DNA from: WRHT01 sp031550525
Lineage (GTDB): Bacteria; Desulfobacterota; Desulfovibrionia; Desulfovibrionales; Desulfovibrionaceae
Assembly: GCA_031550525.1 (NCBI GenBank)
Contig: JAVBON010000042.1
Location: 1 to 38,477 of the forward strand
Length of the DNA stretch: 38,477 bases
Reading direction: 5' to 3'
Of the stretch, positions 21,727-29,958 are shown piece after piece. How positions within the stretch are numbered: position 1 is the stretch's first letter; the number at the start of each line of letters is the position of its first letter. A program made the position numbers and the translations under genes. Under the pieces are notes generated by a model. The model saw nothing but the letters and a program-made list of their open reading frames with translations, was not told the origin of the DNA and did no database searches.

Positions 21727-23967
21727 TTAATAACCGGTTTTTCTTCCCCAATAGCGCAAGGCTTGATAGAGGCTTTGCGCTTCTATGGGTTTGGTAAGGT
21801 GGTCGTTCATGCCGCTGCTCAGGCTTATTTCGCGGTCGCCCACCATGGCGTGGGCCGTCATGGCTATTATGGGCAGGGATTTATACTTGGGGTTGGCCCG
21901 TATGCGGGCGGCGGCGGTAAGCCCGTCCATTTCCGGCATTTGAATATCCATAAGCACCAAATCGTAGTCGGCTTTTTTAAGGGCTTCCAATGCGGCCAAG
22001 CCCGTATCGGCCGTATCTACTTTTACTCCGCGGCTTTCCAGCATTTCTACCGCTATCATCTGGTTTATATCGTTGTCTTCGGCCAGCAGCACGCGCAGGC
22101 CTTTCAGCTCCGCTTCTTTATCATTGTTGTCGGTGGATCGGGACAAACGGCAGGCGGCAGAAAATTCAATATCTTTGTAATCCTGCTCCTCACTTGCGGG
22201 CAGTTGCGCCAGAATCGCGGTAAAATAAAATACGCTGCCCCGGCCCGGCTCGCTTTCACACCAGATGTCGCCGCCCATAAAACCGGCCAGGCTTCGGCTT
22301 ATGGCCAAGCCAAGGCCGGTGCCGCCATATTTGCGGGTGGTGGAGGTATCGGCTTGGGTAAATGGTTTGAACAGCCCGTCAATTTCTTTGGAGGTCATGC
22401 CTATGCCGCTATCGCTTACTTCAAAAAGCAAGGGCAGTTTGTCGGCGTTTGCGGGCGCTTGTGGCTCGAGTAGCGAGACGCGTACCTTTACATGACCTTT
22501 TTGGGTAAACTTCACGGCGTTATGCGATAGGTTGAGCAAAATCTGCTCTAGCCGCACGGGGTCGCCCAGCAGTTTATCCGGCACGTCTTCCGCCACGGCT
22601 ATGCTGAAATCAAGCGTTTTTGTCTCGGCCTGCTGGGACAATATGGCACGCAGGTTGTCCATGACGCAGCGCAGGGAAAATGCCGTGCTCTCTATTTCCA
22701 TACGTCCGGCCTCAATTTTGGAAAAATCGAGAATATCGTTGATAATGCACAGCAAAAGCCTTGTGGAGTAGCCTGCCCTCTCAACATATTCGCGTTGTTT
22801 TTCAGTGAGGGATGTTTGGGCCAAAAGTTGCGTCATACCGAGAATTGCATTCATCGGCGTGCGTATTTCGTGGCTCATGTTAGCCAGAAAAGCACTTTTA
22901 GCCTGGGCGTTTTTTTCAGCCACATCGCGGGCCAGGCGCAATTCGCTTTCGGTTTTGCGCATTTCTTCCAACATGGCTTTTTGCTCGCGCAGGTCACGGG
23001 TGTAGCCGACCACTATATGCTGATCGTCATGCTTTACACGTACCATAGTTATTTCCACCGGTATCGGCTCGCCGCTTATGGTCTGGTGTTGCCAGTCCAT
23101 GCGGGTGCAGCCTGTTTCAAAGGCTTCTTTTATCTTTTCGCGAATCAATTCGTATGAAAGACGCCCGTTGGGCTGAAATTTCGGCGAGAGTTCATAAAAG
23201 CCATCCAGATACTCCTGCTTGCTGGAAAGGCCGAACAGGCGTAGCGCTTCAAGGTTGCAGTCTATATTGTTGCAGTCGGAATCAAAAAAGTTGCAGCACA
23301 GGGGCATGGCATCCAGCATTATCTGCGTGCGCTCTTCCGCCTCCGTTATTTTCAGCCCGGCCAGCATGGCTGACAGGCAGGAGCTTACGATTTGCACGAT
23401 TTCGGCGTCGGCCCAATTAAGGCGGGGCGGCTCGTTATGCAAACGCCCTGTTACAAAAATGGCTTTTACCTCGCCGCACAACACCACCGGCGCGGCAATA
23501 AGATTGGGCAGCTCCAGCGTTTGGCGCAATGTGGCCAAGCGGCTTGGGGGGTCGCTTTCTGTAACCAGCACAGGGTGCTTGGGGTCTAAAAGCTCCGGGC
23601 TGGCATTGGGCAAGCGTATGGTTGGGCGTATGCGATCCGCGTCCGGGTAGCCCTGCATTACCCCGGCATAGAAAAAACCGGCCTTGTCTTGCCACAGTAT
23701 GACCGTACGCTGCATGCCCAGCATGGTGTTTACGCGGCTAGCCACAGCCGCGAGGGCCTTTTTGTAGTCTCTTTCGCAGCCGAGAATGGCGGTAAGCTCC
23801 ACTATAAGTGAAAAGCAGCGCCGTTTTTGCTCCATTTCTTGTTGCACGGCCATTAACTGCGCGTTCAAATTACGGGTTTTGGCGGTGTTGCGCTCCACAT
23901 GCAGGCGCAGGGCAGCCAGATCTTGCCGCAACTCTTCCAGATTGTTCATACTGTTTAGGTTTGTCAT
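21727..23967 (-). CDS. soluble GAF-PAS hybrid histidine kinase with receiver
   Basis: A 746-residue kinase with no membrane segment, so it senses an internal signal. Order: coiled coil at 5-50; GAF-like domain at about 55-205; PAS-like domain at about 213-330 (NIDCNLEALRLFGLSSKQEYLDG, closing GYTRDLREQKAM); HisKA with His366 (MSHEIRTPMN); ATPase domain (NLSHNAVKF, DSGIGM, YGGTGLGLA); and a receiver with Asp674 (LVLMDIQMPEMDG). There is no HPt. Cysteines (CC at 224-225, C232, C237) cluster in the PAS part and might bind metal or sense redox; this is unproven. Start at 23967 is weakly supported; ATG 23949 is the next choice and the upstream frame to 24105 lacks sense. No output gene adjoins it. 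Confidence 0.9.
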   Translation of the reverse strand: MTNLNSMNNLEELRQDLAALRLHVERNTAKTRNLNAQLMAVQQEMEQKRRCFSLIVELTAILGCERDYKKALAAVASRVNTMLGMQRTVILWQDKAGFFYAGVMQGYPDADRIRPTIRLPNASPELLDPKHPVLVTESDPPSRLATLRQTLELPNLIAAPVVLCGEVKAIFVTGRLHNEPPRLNWADAEIVQIVSSCLSAMLAGLKITEAEERTQIMLDAMPLCCNFFDSDCNNIDCNLEALRLFGLSSKQEYLDGFYELSPKFQPNGRLSYELIREKIKEAFETGCTRMDWQHQTISGEPIPVEITMVRVKHDDQHIVVGYTRDLREQKAMLEEMRKTESELRLARDVAEKNAQAKSAFLANMSHEIRTPMNAILGMTQLLAQTSLTEKQREYVERAGYSTRLLLCIINDILDFSKIEAGRMEIESTAFSLRCVMDNLRAILSQQAETKTLDFSIAVAEDVPDKLLGDPVRLEQILLNLSHNAVKFTQKGHVKVRVSLLEPQAPANADKLPLLFEVSDSGIGMTSKEIDGLFKPFTQADTSTTRKYGGTGLGLAISRSLAGFMGGDIWCESEPGRGSVFYFTAILAQLPASEEQDYKDIEFSAACRLSRSTDNNDKEAELKGLRVLLAEDNDINQMIAVEMLESRGVKVDTADTGLAALEALKKADYDLVLMDIQMPEMDGLTAAARIRANPKYKSLPIIAMTAHAMVGDREISLSSGMNDHLTKPIEAQSLYQALRYWGRKTGY

Positions 23968-24404
23968 TGTTATTTTAGGTAGGCTAAAAGATAAAAAAAC
24001 GCCGGACCAGTACAACCCGCGCATGCCACGGGGGTGATATTTGCGCCTGTTTTTCCGTGCGCGTGAAAAAACGCCCGGCTGCGTTATTGCGCGGAAAAGG
24101 CACATTACCTGTCACTCCCTGCAAAGCCGGAGGGGCGCCGGACCGGAACCAATCTTTTTTGCCGTACTGATAGCTTTAGACAAGTATGGGAAGCCATACT
24201 ATTTAACAGGTATTTAAAGTTTTGAACAGCCGAATTTTGGATGAATCATCAACTTTTTGTATTTTATACGCGCACAGGGCAGGCAGGGTCGTTGCGCAAG
24301 GCCTGTTTCGCTTGACATACAACCGGTTTTGCGGGCAACATATTTACATAGCTGTTATTCCCCATACCCAAGGCCAGCGCGGCCAAATCCGTTGAGGAGC
24401 AGGA
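23968..24404. other. divergent spacer between kinase and MFS genes
   Basis: No gene seen. A weak TTGACA at 24314-24319 points toward the MFS gene but lacks a good -10 at normal distance. A GC-rich stretch at about 24129-24157 (CCGGAGGGGCGCCGG) may fold but has no T tract. The leftward open frame upstream of the kinase is not supported. Confidence 0.4.
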
Positions 24405-25577
24405 ATGAGCCAGACCTTGCACGACAAATCTCAGCGGGTCACATTATTTACCATTCTGCTGCTTTCTTTTTTCGGCTCGTTTGGAAACCCCATTATTATT
24501 CCGTTATTTCCTAAAATTATGGAGCATTTCCAGATTACGCCGGTAGAGACCACACTGCTTATATCAATGTACGCTTTGCCGGGCGCGTTGATCATTCCCG
24601 TGCTGGGCTTTATGGAAGACAAAATGGGCCGCAAACCCATAATGCTGGCCTCACTGGTCGTTTGCATCGTGGCCTGCATAGGCATGGGCATGGCCCAAAG
24701 CTTTAAGGTTTTGCTGGTGTGGCGCATGTTGTTGGGGCTTTGCGTTACGCCGCTGGAAGCTTTGTGCAACACCCTTATTTCCGACAACTTCACGGCTGAG
24801 GAGCGGGTAAAGTACATAGGGCACAATATGTCGGCCCTGTATATAGGGGTGGCGGTTTTTCCGCTTGTTTCCACCGGGCTTTTGTACATATGGGGCTGGC
24901 GGGCGGCGATAATGTCTCCGGCCGTGCTGGCCGTGCCTTTGCTGTTTTTGTGCCTGCGCATGCCCATGCGCTATCATCATTCTGAATTCAACCTGGCCTC
25001 TTATACGGCCAATTTACGCTCGGTGCTGGTATCGCGCCGTTTGCTCTCACTTTTCGGCATTCGTATGGTCATGGCGCTGGTTATGTTTGGCACGCTGCAC
25101 AGCTACATGCCTTTTCTGGTTACGGAAAAGCTGTGCGGCTCGCAAAGCATGCCCGGCATAATTATGGCGTTGTTTTCAGTATTCATGGCTTTGGGCAGCG
25201 TTTTTCTGGGCCATATAGGGCGTATTTTCGGGCAGTTGCGGCTGGCAGTGTATTCCAGCCTGTGTCTTACGGCAGGGATGCTGGGGTTTATGCTGGCCCC
25301 CAGCATAAGCATGCTGCTGCTGCCCGTGGCCTTGTTCGGGGTTGGCTCCGGCGTGCTTTCGGCCGTGGTGACGGCCAGAGTTTCCATGTGTACCCAGACC
25401 AACACCAGAGCCACCATAATGTCCATATATTCCACTGCCTTTCGCGGCTCGCAGAGCGTTTCGCCCTTTATCTCCTCCTTCCTCTTTGTTGGGGGAGGCT
25501 TCACGCTGCTTTACGGAGTTGCCGCCGTAGCCACACTGTTACTTACGTGGATTGTATACCGAGCTTTCCGAAATTAA
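24405..25577 (+). CDS. major facilitator superfamily transporter (12 TM)
   Basis: A 390-residue membrane protein with about 12 hydrophobic helices in two halves. The loop between helices 2 and 3 carries motif A as GFMEDKMGRKP, and helix 4 has RMLLGLCVTPLEALCNTLI. It fits the drug/metabolite efflux branch of MFS (DHA1-like), but the substrate cannot be named. GAGGAGCAGGA before the ATG gives a strong ribosome binding site. It is divergent from the GAF-PAS kinase. Confidence 0.88.
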   Translation: MSQTLHDKSQRVTLFTILLLSFFGSFGNPIIIPLFPKIMEHFQITPVETTLLISMYALPGALIIPVLGFMEDKMGRKPIMLASLVVCIVACIGMGMAQSFKVLLVWRMLLGLCVTPLEALCNTLISDNFTAEERVKYIGHNMSALYIGVAVFPLVSTGLLYIWGWRAAIMSPAVLAVPLLFLCLRMPMRYHHSEFNLASYTANLRSVLVSRRLLSLFGIRMVMALVMFGTLHSYMPFLVTEKLCGSQSMPGIIMALFSVFMALGSVFLGHIGRIFGQLRLAVYSSLCLTAGMLGFMLAPSISMLLLPVALFGVGSGVLSAVVTARVSMCTQTNTRATIMSIYSTAFRGSQSVSPFISSFLFVGGGFTLLYGVAAVATLLLTWIVYRAFRN

Positions 25578-26055
25578 ACCCGCCCAAAGCCTGTTTTCAG
25601 ACACCCATCTTAGCTAACATCAGCGCAATGCCAGCCTTGCAGTTGCACTGTACCCGTATTGATTCCACCGGAAGTTGTTTTGCAATGCGGCAAACCCGCC
25701 CGGCGAGAGCATGAATGGCGATAGGATTCAACGGCCTGTGCGGTTTAACCGGCGCGGGAGTTTAGGCCAACCACTACCCGTCACTACACGGGCTTGTCTT
25801 GTTAATCCGCCGCGTGGCCCTTGAACCCGCGCAAGGAGCAGGTCTGGGGGCGCGGGCGGGCCCTGTGCGTCAGCCTTTGCGCGTGGAGGGTTCAGAGGTG
25901 CGCGCGCACCTCTGGCGTGGTGAATTTTTTATGCGGAAGAAATGGAGTAAAAAAGAGGGGCAAGCTGGCCTGCCCCCCTCTTATCCGCGCGGCGAACGCC
26001 GCATCCATGTTTTTCTTACTCTCCGCCCGAAGGGGAAACATGCAGCCCAAATGGC
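25578..26055. other. spacer with palindromes; no gene
   Basis: About 480 bases. It contains AGAGGTGCGCGCGCACCTCT (about 25893-25912), followed by a T run at 25924-25930, a probable terminator for the MFS gene. At about 25953-26013 there is a decayed family A-like block with AGAGGGGC..GCCCCCCTCT and the right-flank word GCGCGGCGAACGCCGCATCC. Short frames here are repeat-derived. Confidence 0.6.
25893..25912 (+). terminator. perfect palindrome, possible terminator
   Basis: AGAGGTGCGC pairs with GCGCACCTCT without a loop, so the RNA hairpin would open at its tip. A T-rich run follows 11 bases later. It matches the palindrome at 21590-21613 apart from two bases per arm changed together. Confidence 0.5.
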
Positions 26056-26283
26056 CTAGCTATCCATGTCCGCTATGGCGCCTTTGCCTTCGTAAACCGA
26101 TGAGAGCACCTGCTTGGAGAAGTTGTAGGTGTCTGACATGCCGGACTGGTTGCCGCATTTTTTGCCGCCGCCCATGCTGCCGTTATTAAGCTTGTCTAGG
26201 GTTTGGGTGACTATTTCGTTGCCAATTTGCGCTTTGCTGGTTGAAAGCGTCGCCGCGGTTATTTCAGAAGATGAATTTGCCAT
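26056..26283 (-). CDS. small protein behind a sigma28 promoter, possibly motility-linked
   Basis: A 75-residue protein beginning MANSSSEITAATLSTSKAQIG. It is helical and hydrophilic with a Gly-rich middle (NNGSMGGGKKCGN) and no signal peptide. GGGGAGG lies 6 bases before the ATG at 26283, the decisive start; a start 21 bases upstream would include the ribosome binding site. A FliA-type promoter sits at 26330-26356. The N-terminal half (LSTSKAQIGNEIVTQTLDKL) loosely resembles small YjfB-type putative motility proteins, but I am not sure of the family. The promoter and size suggest a late flagellar regulon member. Confidence 0.75.
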   Translation of the reverse strand: MANSSSEITAATLSTSKAQIGNEIVTQTLDKLNNGSMGGGKKCGNQSGMSDTYNFSKQVLSSVYEGKGAIADMDS

Positions 26284-26329
26284 TTTTTCCTCCCCTTTTT
26301 TCAAGGTTGATATTGCACTTCTATCCGTC

Positions 26330-26356
26330 TAATCGGCTATAAGTAAACTATCTTTA
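26330..26356 (-). promoter_or_regulatory. sigma28 (FliA)-type promoter
   Basis: On the minus strand TAAAGATA, 11 bases, then GCCGATTA. The known flagellar consensus is TAAAGTTT-N11-GCCGATAA; the spacing is exact and 13 of 16 positions agree. It would start transcription about 40 bases before the ATG of the small gene at 26283. Confidence 0.8.
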
Positions 26357-26692
26357 GCGCAAAAAAATGACATAATCGCGATTATGGTGCAATAACGGCT
26401 CTGGCCGGGTATTTGTAAGGCGCTATTCCCGTTTGTGCCGCGCAAGGCCGGGGGCAGGGTGAAGTGCTCGCCATCCCTATACTAAAGCAGCGTATACGCC
26501 TGAATTTTTGTCGCAACATGCGCGCGGGGGCCTGCCAAGAACAGGCCCGAGGCCGTATGGAGCGGCAGGCCTGTTTGCATTGGCTTGTAATAAAGGCAGC
26601 CTTGCGCCGGAACAGCCTTAACCACCTGGCGGTTTTTTGACATGATAAAGTTGTCATCCACTAAAATTGTGTAAAAACAATATGTTATTAAT

Positions 26693-26710
26693 TTGGCAAG
26701 GTCTTTGCAT
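26693..26710 (+). promoter_or_regulatory. sigma54-type promoter upstream of the YbjQ-like gene
   Basis: TTGGCAAGGTCTTTGCAT has the -24 GG (26695-26696) and -12 GC (26707-26708) separated by exactly 10 bases, with TGGCA and TTGCA context as in the consensus TGGCAC-N5-TTGCA. Transcription would begin near 26720, giving a leader of about 80 bases. Confidence 0.72.
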
Positions 26711-26800
26711 AATAAGCGGCATAACACGATGCGCAAGGGCGCAATGTCAAATTTGCACGCTGTAAGCGTGAGTTAAATCAAACATGTTTTAGGAGGCCGT

Positions 26801-27196
26801 ATGTTGTTCTTGATGGGTGGAAGTAATAAAAAAGCTGCCAGCACGCCCAAGAGTGTGGAGAACCTTGACCGCGTCAAGGAACTTTTCCGTATAGGGCGTT
26901 TTCCGGTTGTAACTACCGATACCATTGATGAAGACAGGCCTGTAGGCAAGGTGCTGGGCCTGGTGGCCTGCCGCGGTTTTGATTCTGAAGAGGCCTTTTA
27001 CGGCATGGCCGTGCGCGCTGTGAACAAAGGCGCGCAGGCTATTATAGGCTATCAGGAGCAGGTGGCTTTTCACCCGGACGGCAGCAAATACTTTACCTGC
27101 TATGGCACTGCCGTGCAGTTTTCCGCCAGCGCCGAAAAAAGCGAGCAATTGCAGCTTGCGCAGCAAATGCACAAAAATTTGTCCACAAGGGCTTAG
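26801..27196 (+). CDS. YbjQ/UPF0145-like protein
   Basis: A 131-residue protein resembling the YbjQ family, a small homo-oligomeric fold of unknown function. Shared pattern: VVTTDTIDEDRPVGKVLGLVAC (compare TTT-LEG-I-KYLG-V), a shortened middle helix region (YGMAVRAVNKGAQAIIGYQEQV) and TCYGTAVQF at the end. The first 25 residues are extra and charged. A strong AGGAGG precedes the ATG at 26801. A sigma54 promoter lies upstream. The stop codon TAG at 27194-27196 overlaps the left end of the MITE-like element, so the element may have supplied the current end of the gene. Confidence 0.75.
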   Translation: MLFLMGGSNKKAASTPKSVENLDRVKELFRIGRFPVVTTDTIDEDRPVGKVLGLVACRGFDSEEAFYGMAVRAVNKGAQAIIGYQEQVAFHPDGSKYFTCYGTAVQFSASAEKSEQLQLAQQMHKNLSTRA

Positions 27197-27343
27197 ATAG
27201 TGTAGTCACGAGGGTCTTTTTGCCCTCTGCCTACGTCAAAAAGTCTTTTCATTTCGGTCGAGTACCGTAAGAGTACACTCCCTCAATAAAAAGACCTTTT
27301 TCCTTGGCAGAGAACAAAAATCCTCCTCGGGACTACACTATCT
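27195..27343. mobile_element. MITE-like element, intact copy
   Basis: A 149-base element with terminal inverted repeats AGATAGTGTAGTCACGAGG (left) and the complement of AGATAGTGTAGTCCCGAGG (right), one mismatch in 19. Inner sequences also pair (TTTTTGCCCTCTGCC with GGCAGAGAACAAAAA), so the whole can fold as a long hairpin. The core GAGTACCGTAAGAGTACACTCCCTCAATAAAAAG is shared with the copy at 29638 and, in part, with 1297-1358. It encodes nothing. No clear target duplication is visible at the ends. An autonomous partner is not in this window. Confidence 0.85.
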
Positions 27344-27356
27344 GATAAAATACTGG

Positions 27357-27466
27357 CGCGCCTTGCGGCGTGCCGCGGCAACCCCAACCGGGGCTGCCTG
27401 CAAACGGTTATGTGAGCTATAACCGTATCAAGACGCGAGGCAACCTCCCAGCCTCGCGTCTTTTTG
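27357..27466 (+). ncRNA. candidate structured RNA ending in a terminator
   Basis: Four successive hairpins: GCGG..CCGC (27365-27376), GGCA.CCCC..GGGG.TGCC (27377-27398), ACGGTTAT/ATAACCGT (27404-27426) and AGACGCGAGGC/GCCTCGCGTCT (27431-27461) followed by TTTTT. It lies between the MITE-like element and rlpA with no open frame. It could be a small RNA or a leader element; it does not match a riboswitch family that I know. No promoter is obvious; it may instead be read through from upstream. Confidence 0.35.
27431..27466 (+). terminator. intrinsic terminator upstream of rlpA
   Basis: AGACGCGAGGC pairs perfectly with GCCTCGCGTCT (11 bp), loop of 9, followed by a T run. It probably ends the YbjQ transcript or a small RNA, 140 bases before rlpA. 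Confidence 0.8.
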
Positions 27467-27608
27467 TATTAAAACGTCTTTTGCCGGTATGGTTTTTGGC
27501 GGAAGCGTTGCGTGTTCGCCATGTTTTTTAGACTTTTTTTAAACTTTTTGTCTTGCAGTTGGGCAAGCCCTTACGATATGCTGCTGCATCGCAGGCAAGG
27601 AGATTCAC

Positions 27609-28433
27609 ATGTATATAAAGAAAAATGCGGCCCCCATCCGCAATGTCAAATTTTTGCTGATCTTGGCCCTGGTCATGTTTATGGCTCCATCTTGGGGCTG
27701 CGGCAAGCAGACCATAGCCACGGGCGAGCCCGAGCAGAGCGGCTCCAGCCAAAGCACATCCGGCGGTTCCACGTCTCCAGGCGGCTACAGTGGCTCCACC
27801 AGTTCGGGCAGCGGCTCCACCGCTCCGCGCGGCACCAAACCCTATACTGTTTTGGGTAAAACATACCACCCGCTGCTCAGTTCCGAGGGTTTTTATGAAG
27901 AAGGCATAGCCTCTTGGTACGGTAAGGATTTTCACGGCAAGCAAACGGCCAACGGCGAGCGTTACGACATGTACGGCATGACCGCCGCCCACAAGCTGCT
28001 GCCCTTTGGCACCGTGGTGCGCGTTACCAACCAGCAAAACGGCAAAAGCGTGCAGGTGCGCATTAACGACCGCGGCCCTTTTGTTGATAACCGGGTGATA
28101 GATTTGACGCACAGCGCCGCCAGCCAGTTGGATATGCTGAGCGCCGGAACCGCCCCAGTTACTATAAACACCATTGGCGCGGTTAAAGGCCTGGCACAGG
28201 GCAAACTTACCGGTAACTTCTATGTGCAGATAGGGGCCTTTACCGTTGAGGCCAACGCCTCCAAATTACTGCAATCCATGCGCGGCAGGGGCTACCCGGC
28301 CCGCTCCACTTACGTGCAAAGCATAGGTTTCTGGCGTGTGCAGCTTGGCCCTTACAACGATTTGGCCCAGGCCGAATCCATGGCCGACAGCCTTAAAGGC
28401 GAGTTTGAACGAAACTTTGTTGTGGCGGATTAA
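27609..28433 (+). CDS. rlpA: RlpA-family lipoprotein, septal/peptidoglycan lytic transglycosylase
   Basis: A 274-residue lipoprotein. Signal peptide 1-30 ends in a lipobox-like SWG-C with lipidated Cys31. A Ser/Gly/Thr-rich linker (40-77) tethers it. The double-psi beta-barrel domain (about 97-187) reads GIASWYGKDFHGKQTANGE, HKLLPFGTVVRVTN, and RINDRGPFVDNRVIDLT, whose Asp residues match the catalytic region of RlpA. A SPOR domain (about 202-274; FYVQIGAFTVEANASKLLQSM) binds denuded peptidoglycan at the division septum. AAGGAG precedes the ATG. A terminator follows at 28467-28497. Confidence 0.93.
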   Translation: MYIKKNAAPIRNVKFLLILALVMFMAPSWGCGKQTIATGEPEQSGSSQSTSGGSTSPGGYSGSTSSGSGSTAPRGTKPYTVLGKTYHPLLSSEGFYEEGIASWYGKDFHGKQTANGERYDMYGMTAAHKLLPFGTVVRVTNQQNGKSVQVRINDRGPFVDNRVIDLTHSAASQLDMLSAGTAPVTINTIGAVKGLAQGKLTGNFYVQIGAFTVEANASKLLQSMRGRGYPARSTYVQSIGFWRVQLGPYNDLAQAESMADSLKGEFERNFVVAD

Positions 28434-28466
28434 AGAGATAACCTAATATTCCATATGCGTTTTATA

Positions 28467-28497
28467 TTGGCGGCTTTTTTAGCCGCCAACTTTTTTT
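28467..28497 (+). terminator. intrinsic terminator of rlpA
   Basis: TTGGCGGCT (28467-28475) pairs with AGCCGCCAA (28481-28489) around TTTTT, and a run of seven T follows. A textbook hairpin, 34 bases after the stop codon. Confidence 0.88.
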
Positions 28498-28707
28498 GCG
28501 CGCGTGAGCTTACACTAATTTTGAGCTTCCGGCTGAATTTAAGACGGCTGTGTAGCCAACAGCCCCTAAAGTAATTTGTGTATTTGCCGATGTTAACATT
28601 AAAAGCGTTTTTGTCTTGCGCAATTTGAGAATTTGATTTCTATTTTTCTTTATTGCAATCTATCACGGTTCAGAAAATGTAATAAACAAAATACTTGGCG
28701 TAACAAG

Positions 28708-29604
28708 ATGCTTTCATTGAAATCATTTTTACAGAGCCAGCGGGAGCTGTTCAAAGAGTTGGGGGTAGAATCTCCGGCTCTTTCGGCTGAAATTTTGCTG
28801 GCTGCCGCGCTGGGGCTGGAGCGGGAGGCCTTGCTAAAGCTGTGCCTGATGCAGCCGGACAGCGCAATACCCGCATCAGGTCTGGAACTGTTTGAAACTT
28901 ACAGAATGCGCCGTCTGGCCGGTGAGCCAGCCGCTTACATTATAGGCGTGAAAGAGTTTTACGGCCGCGCTTTTCAGGTTAATGCCTCCACCCTTATACC
29001 AAGGCCGGAAACAGAACTGCTGGTTGATGTGGCGTTGCAACTGCTGCAGGGCCGCACAGCCGGTTTTTTTGCCGATTTGGGCACTGGCTCCGGCTGCTTG
29101 GCCGTTACGCTGGCTTTAGAGCTAGGGCAGGGCTGGCGCGGCGTGGCTGTGGATATTTCTGCCCAAGCCCTTAAAACCGCCCTGCATAATGCCGAAAGAC
29201 TAGGGGTTGCGAGCCGGCTTCGCTTTGAGCTGGCGGATTTTGGCGGCCATGTTTTTACCTCCCGCTCGCTGGATTTGTTGGTAAGCAACCCTCCTTACGT
29301 CAGTGAGGCCGAGTATGCGGGGTTATCCGCCGATGTGCGCCATTTTGAGCCAAAAGGCGCGCTGGTGCCGGGGCCGCGCCAGCTTGACGCCGCCCGGCAG
29401 CCGGACGGCACCGAAGACCTGCGCCGCATAGCCGAATTGGCCGGTAAAGCTCTTAAACACGGCGGGCTGCTGCTTATGGAAATGGGCTGCGGCCAGGGCG
29501 CGGCCATGCGCGAGGCCTTGCAAGAAATGCCCATATGGGACGAAGTGCGCGTGCTGCAAGACCTGGCCGGGCTTGATCGCGTGTTAAGCGCCAAACGGCG
29601 TTGA
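28708..29604 (+). CDS. prmC: peptide chain release factor N5-glutamine methyltransferase
   Basis: A 298-residue protein of the PrmC/HemK family, which methylates the GGQ glutamine of release factors RF1 and RF2. N-terminal helical domain (1-90), then YIIGVKEFYGRAFQVNASTLIPRPETELLV, the SAM motif FADLGTGSGCLAVTLAL, and the catalytic NPPY (VSNPPYVSEAEY), which positions the glutamine amide. The start at ATG 28708 matches the family's short N-terminus; the frame extends 25 codons upstream to TTG without a binding site. prfA, its usual neighbour, is not in view on this side. Confidence 0.93.
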   Translation: MLSLKSFLQSQRELFKELGVESPALSAEILLAAALGLEREALLKLCLMQPDSAIPASGLELFETYRMRRLAGEPAAYIIGVKEFYGRAFQVNASTLIPRPETELLVDVALQLLQGRTAGFFADLGTGSGCLAVTLALELGQGWRGVAVDISAQALKTALHNAERLGVASRLRFELADFGGHVFTSRSLDLLVSNPPYVSEAEYAGLSADVRHFEPKGALVPGPRQLDAARQPDGTEDLRRIAELAGKALKHGGLLLMEMGCGQGAAMREALQEMPIWDEVRVLQDLAGLDRVLSAKRR

Positions 29605-29637
29605 TCTGTCGCTGGTTCCTTCTTTTCAACCTCCTCT

Positions 29638-29858
29638 AGATAGTGTAGTCACGAGGGCCTTTTTGCCCCGCGCGGGCTGCGCCTGCTCTGCCAGCGTCAA
29701 AAAGTCTTTTCGTTTGATTCGGCACGTCCTGTGCCCCCTGCGGAGCGCTCGCGTTGCTCGCGTCCAACTATGCTTTCCTGCATAATTGTCGGTCTAGTAC
29801 CGTAAGAGCACACTCCCTCAATAAAAAGCCATTTTTTCTTGGCAGATAACAAAATCAC
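29638..29858 (+). mobile_element. MITE-like element, decayed copy
   Basis: The left end AGATAGTGTAGTCACGAGGG is identical to that of the copy at 27195. The core AGTACCGTAAGAGCACACTC and CCTCAATAAAAAGCC follow at about 29796-29829 and TTGGCAGATAACAAAATC at 29840-29857. About 70 extra GC-rich bases lie in the middle and the right terminal repeat is missing. Confidence 0.8.
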
Positions 29859-29958
29859 TCTGAATGCCGACACAACCTTGTGTTTTGATAAATCCAGAGT
29901 TCGGCAATCTTATATATCCAAACTTTTTTATTTGGTATTTATTGACATAGCCTGATCC

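Larger units (their letters stand above)
26284..26800. other. divergent control region; no gene
   Basis: Holds the sigma28 promoter (26330-26356, minus) and a sigma54 promoter (26693-26710, plus). A GC hairpin GGGGCCTG..CAGGCCC lies at about 26526-26547. Minus-strand frames at 26382-26736 have no ribosome binding site and odd composition; they are not called. Confidence 0.55.

Noticed and set aside
26382..26736. Two minus-strand frames between the sigma28 and sigma54 promoters
   Set aside because: No ribosome binding site, biased composition; they cover a sigma54 promoter.
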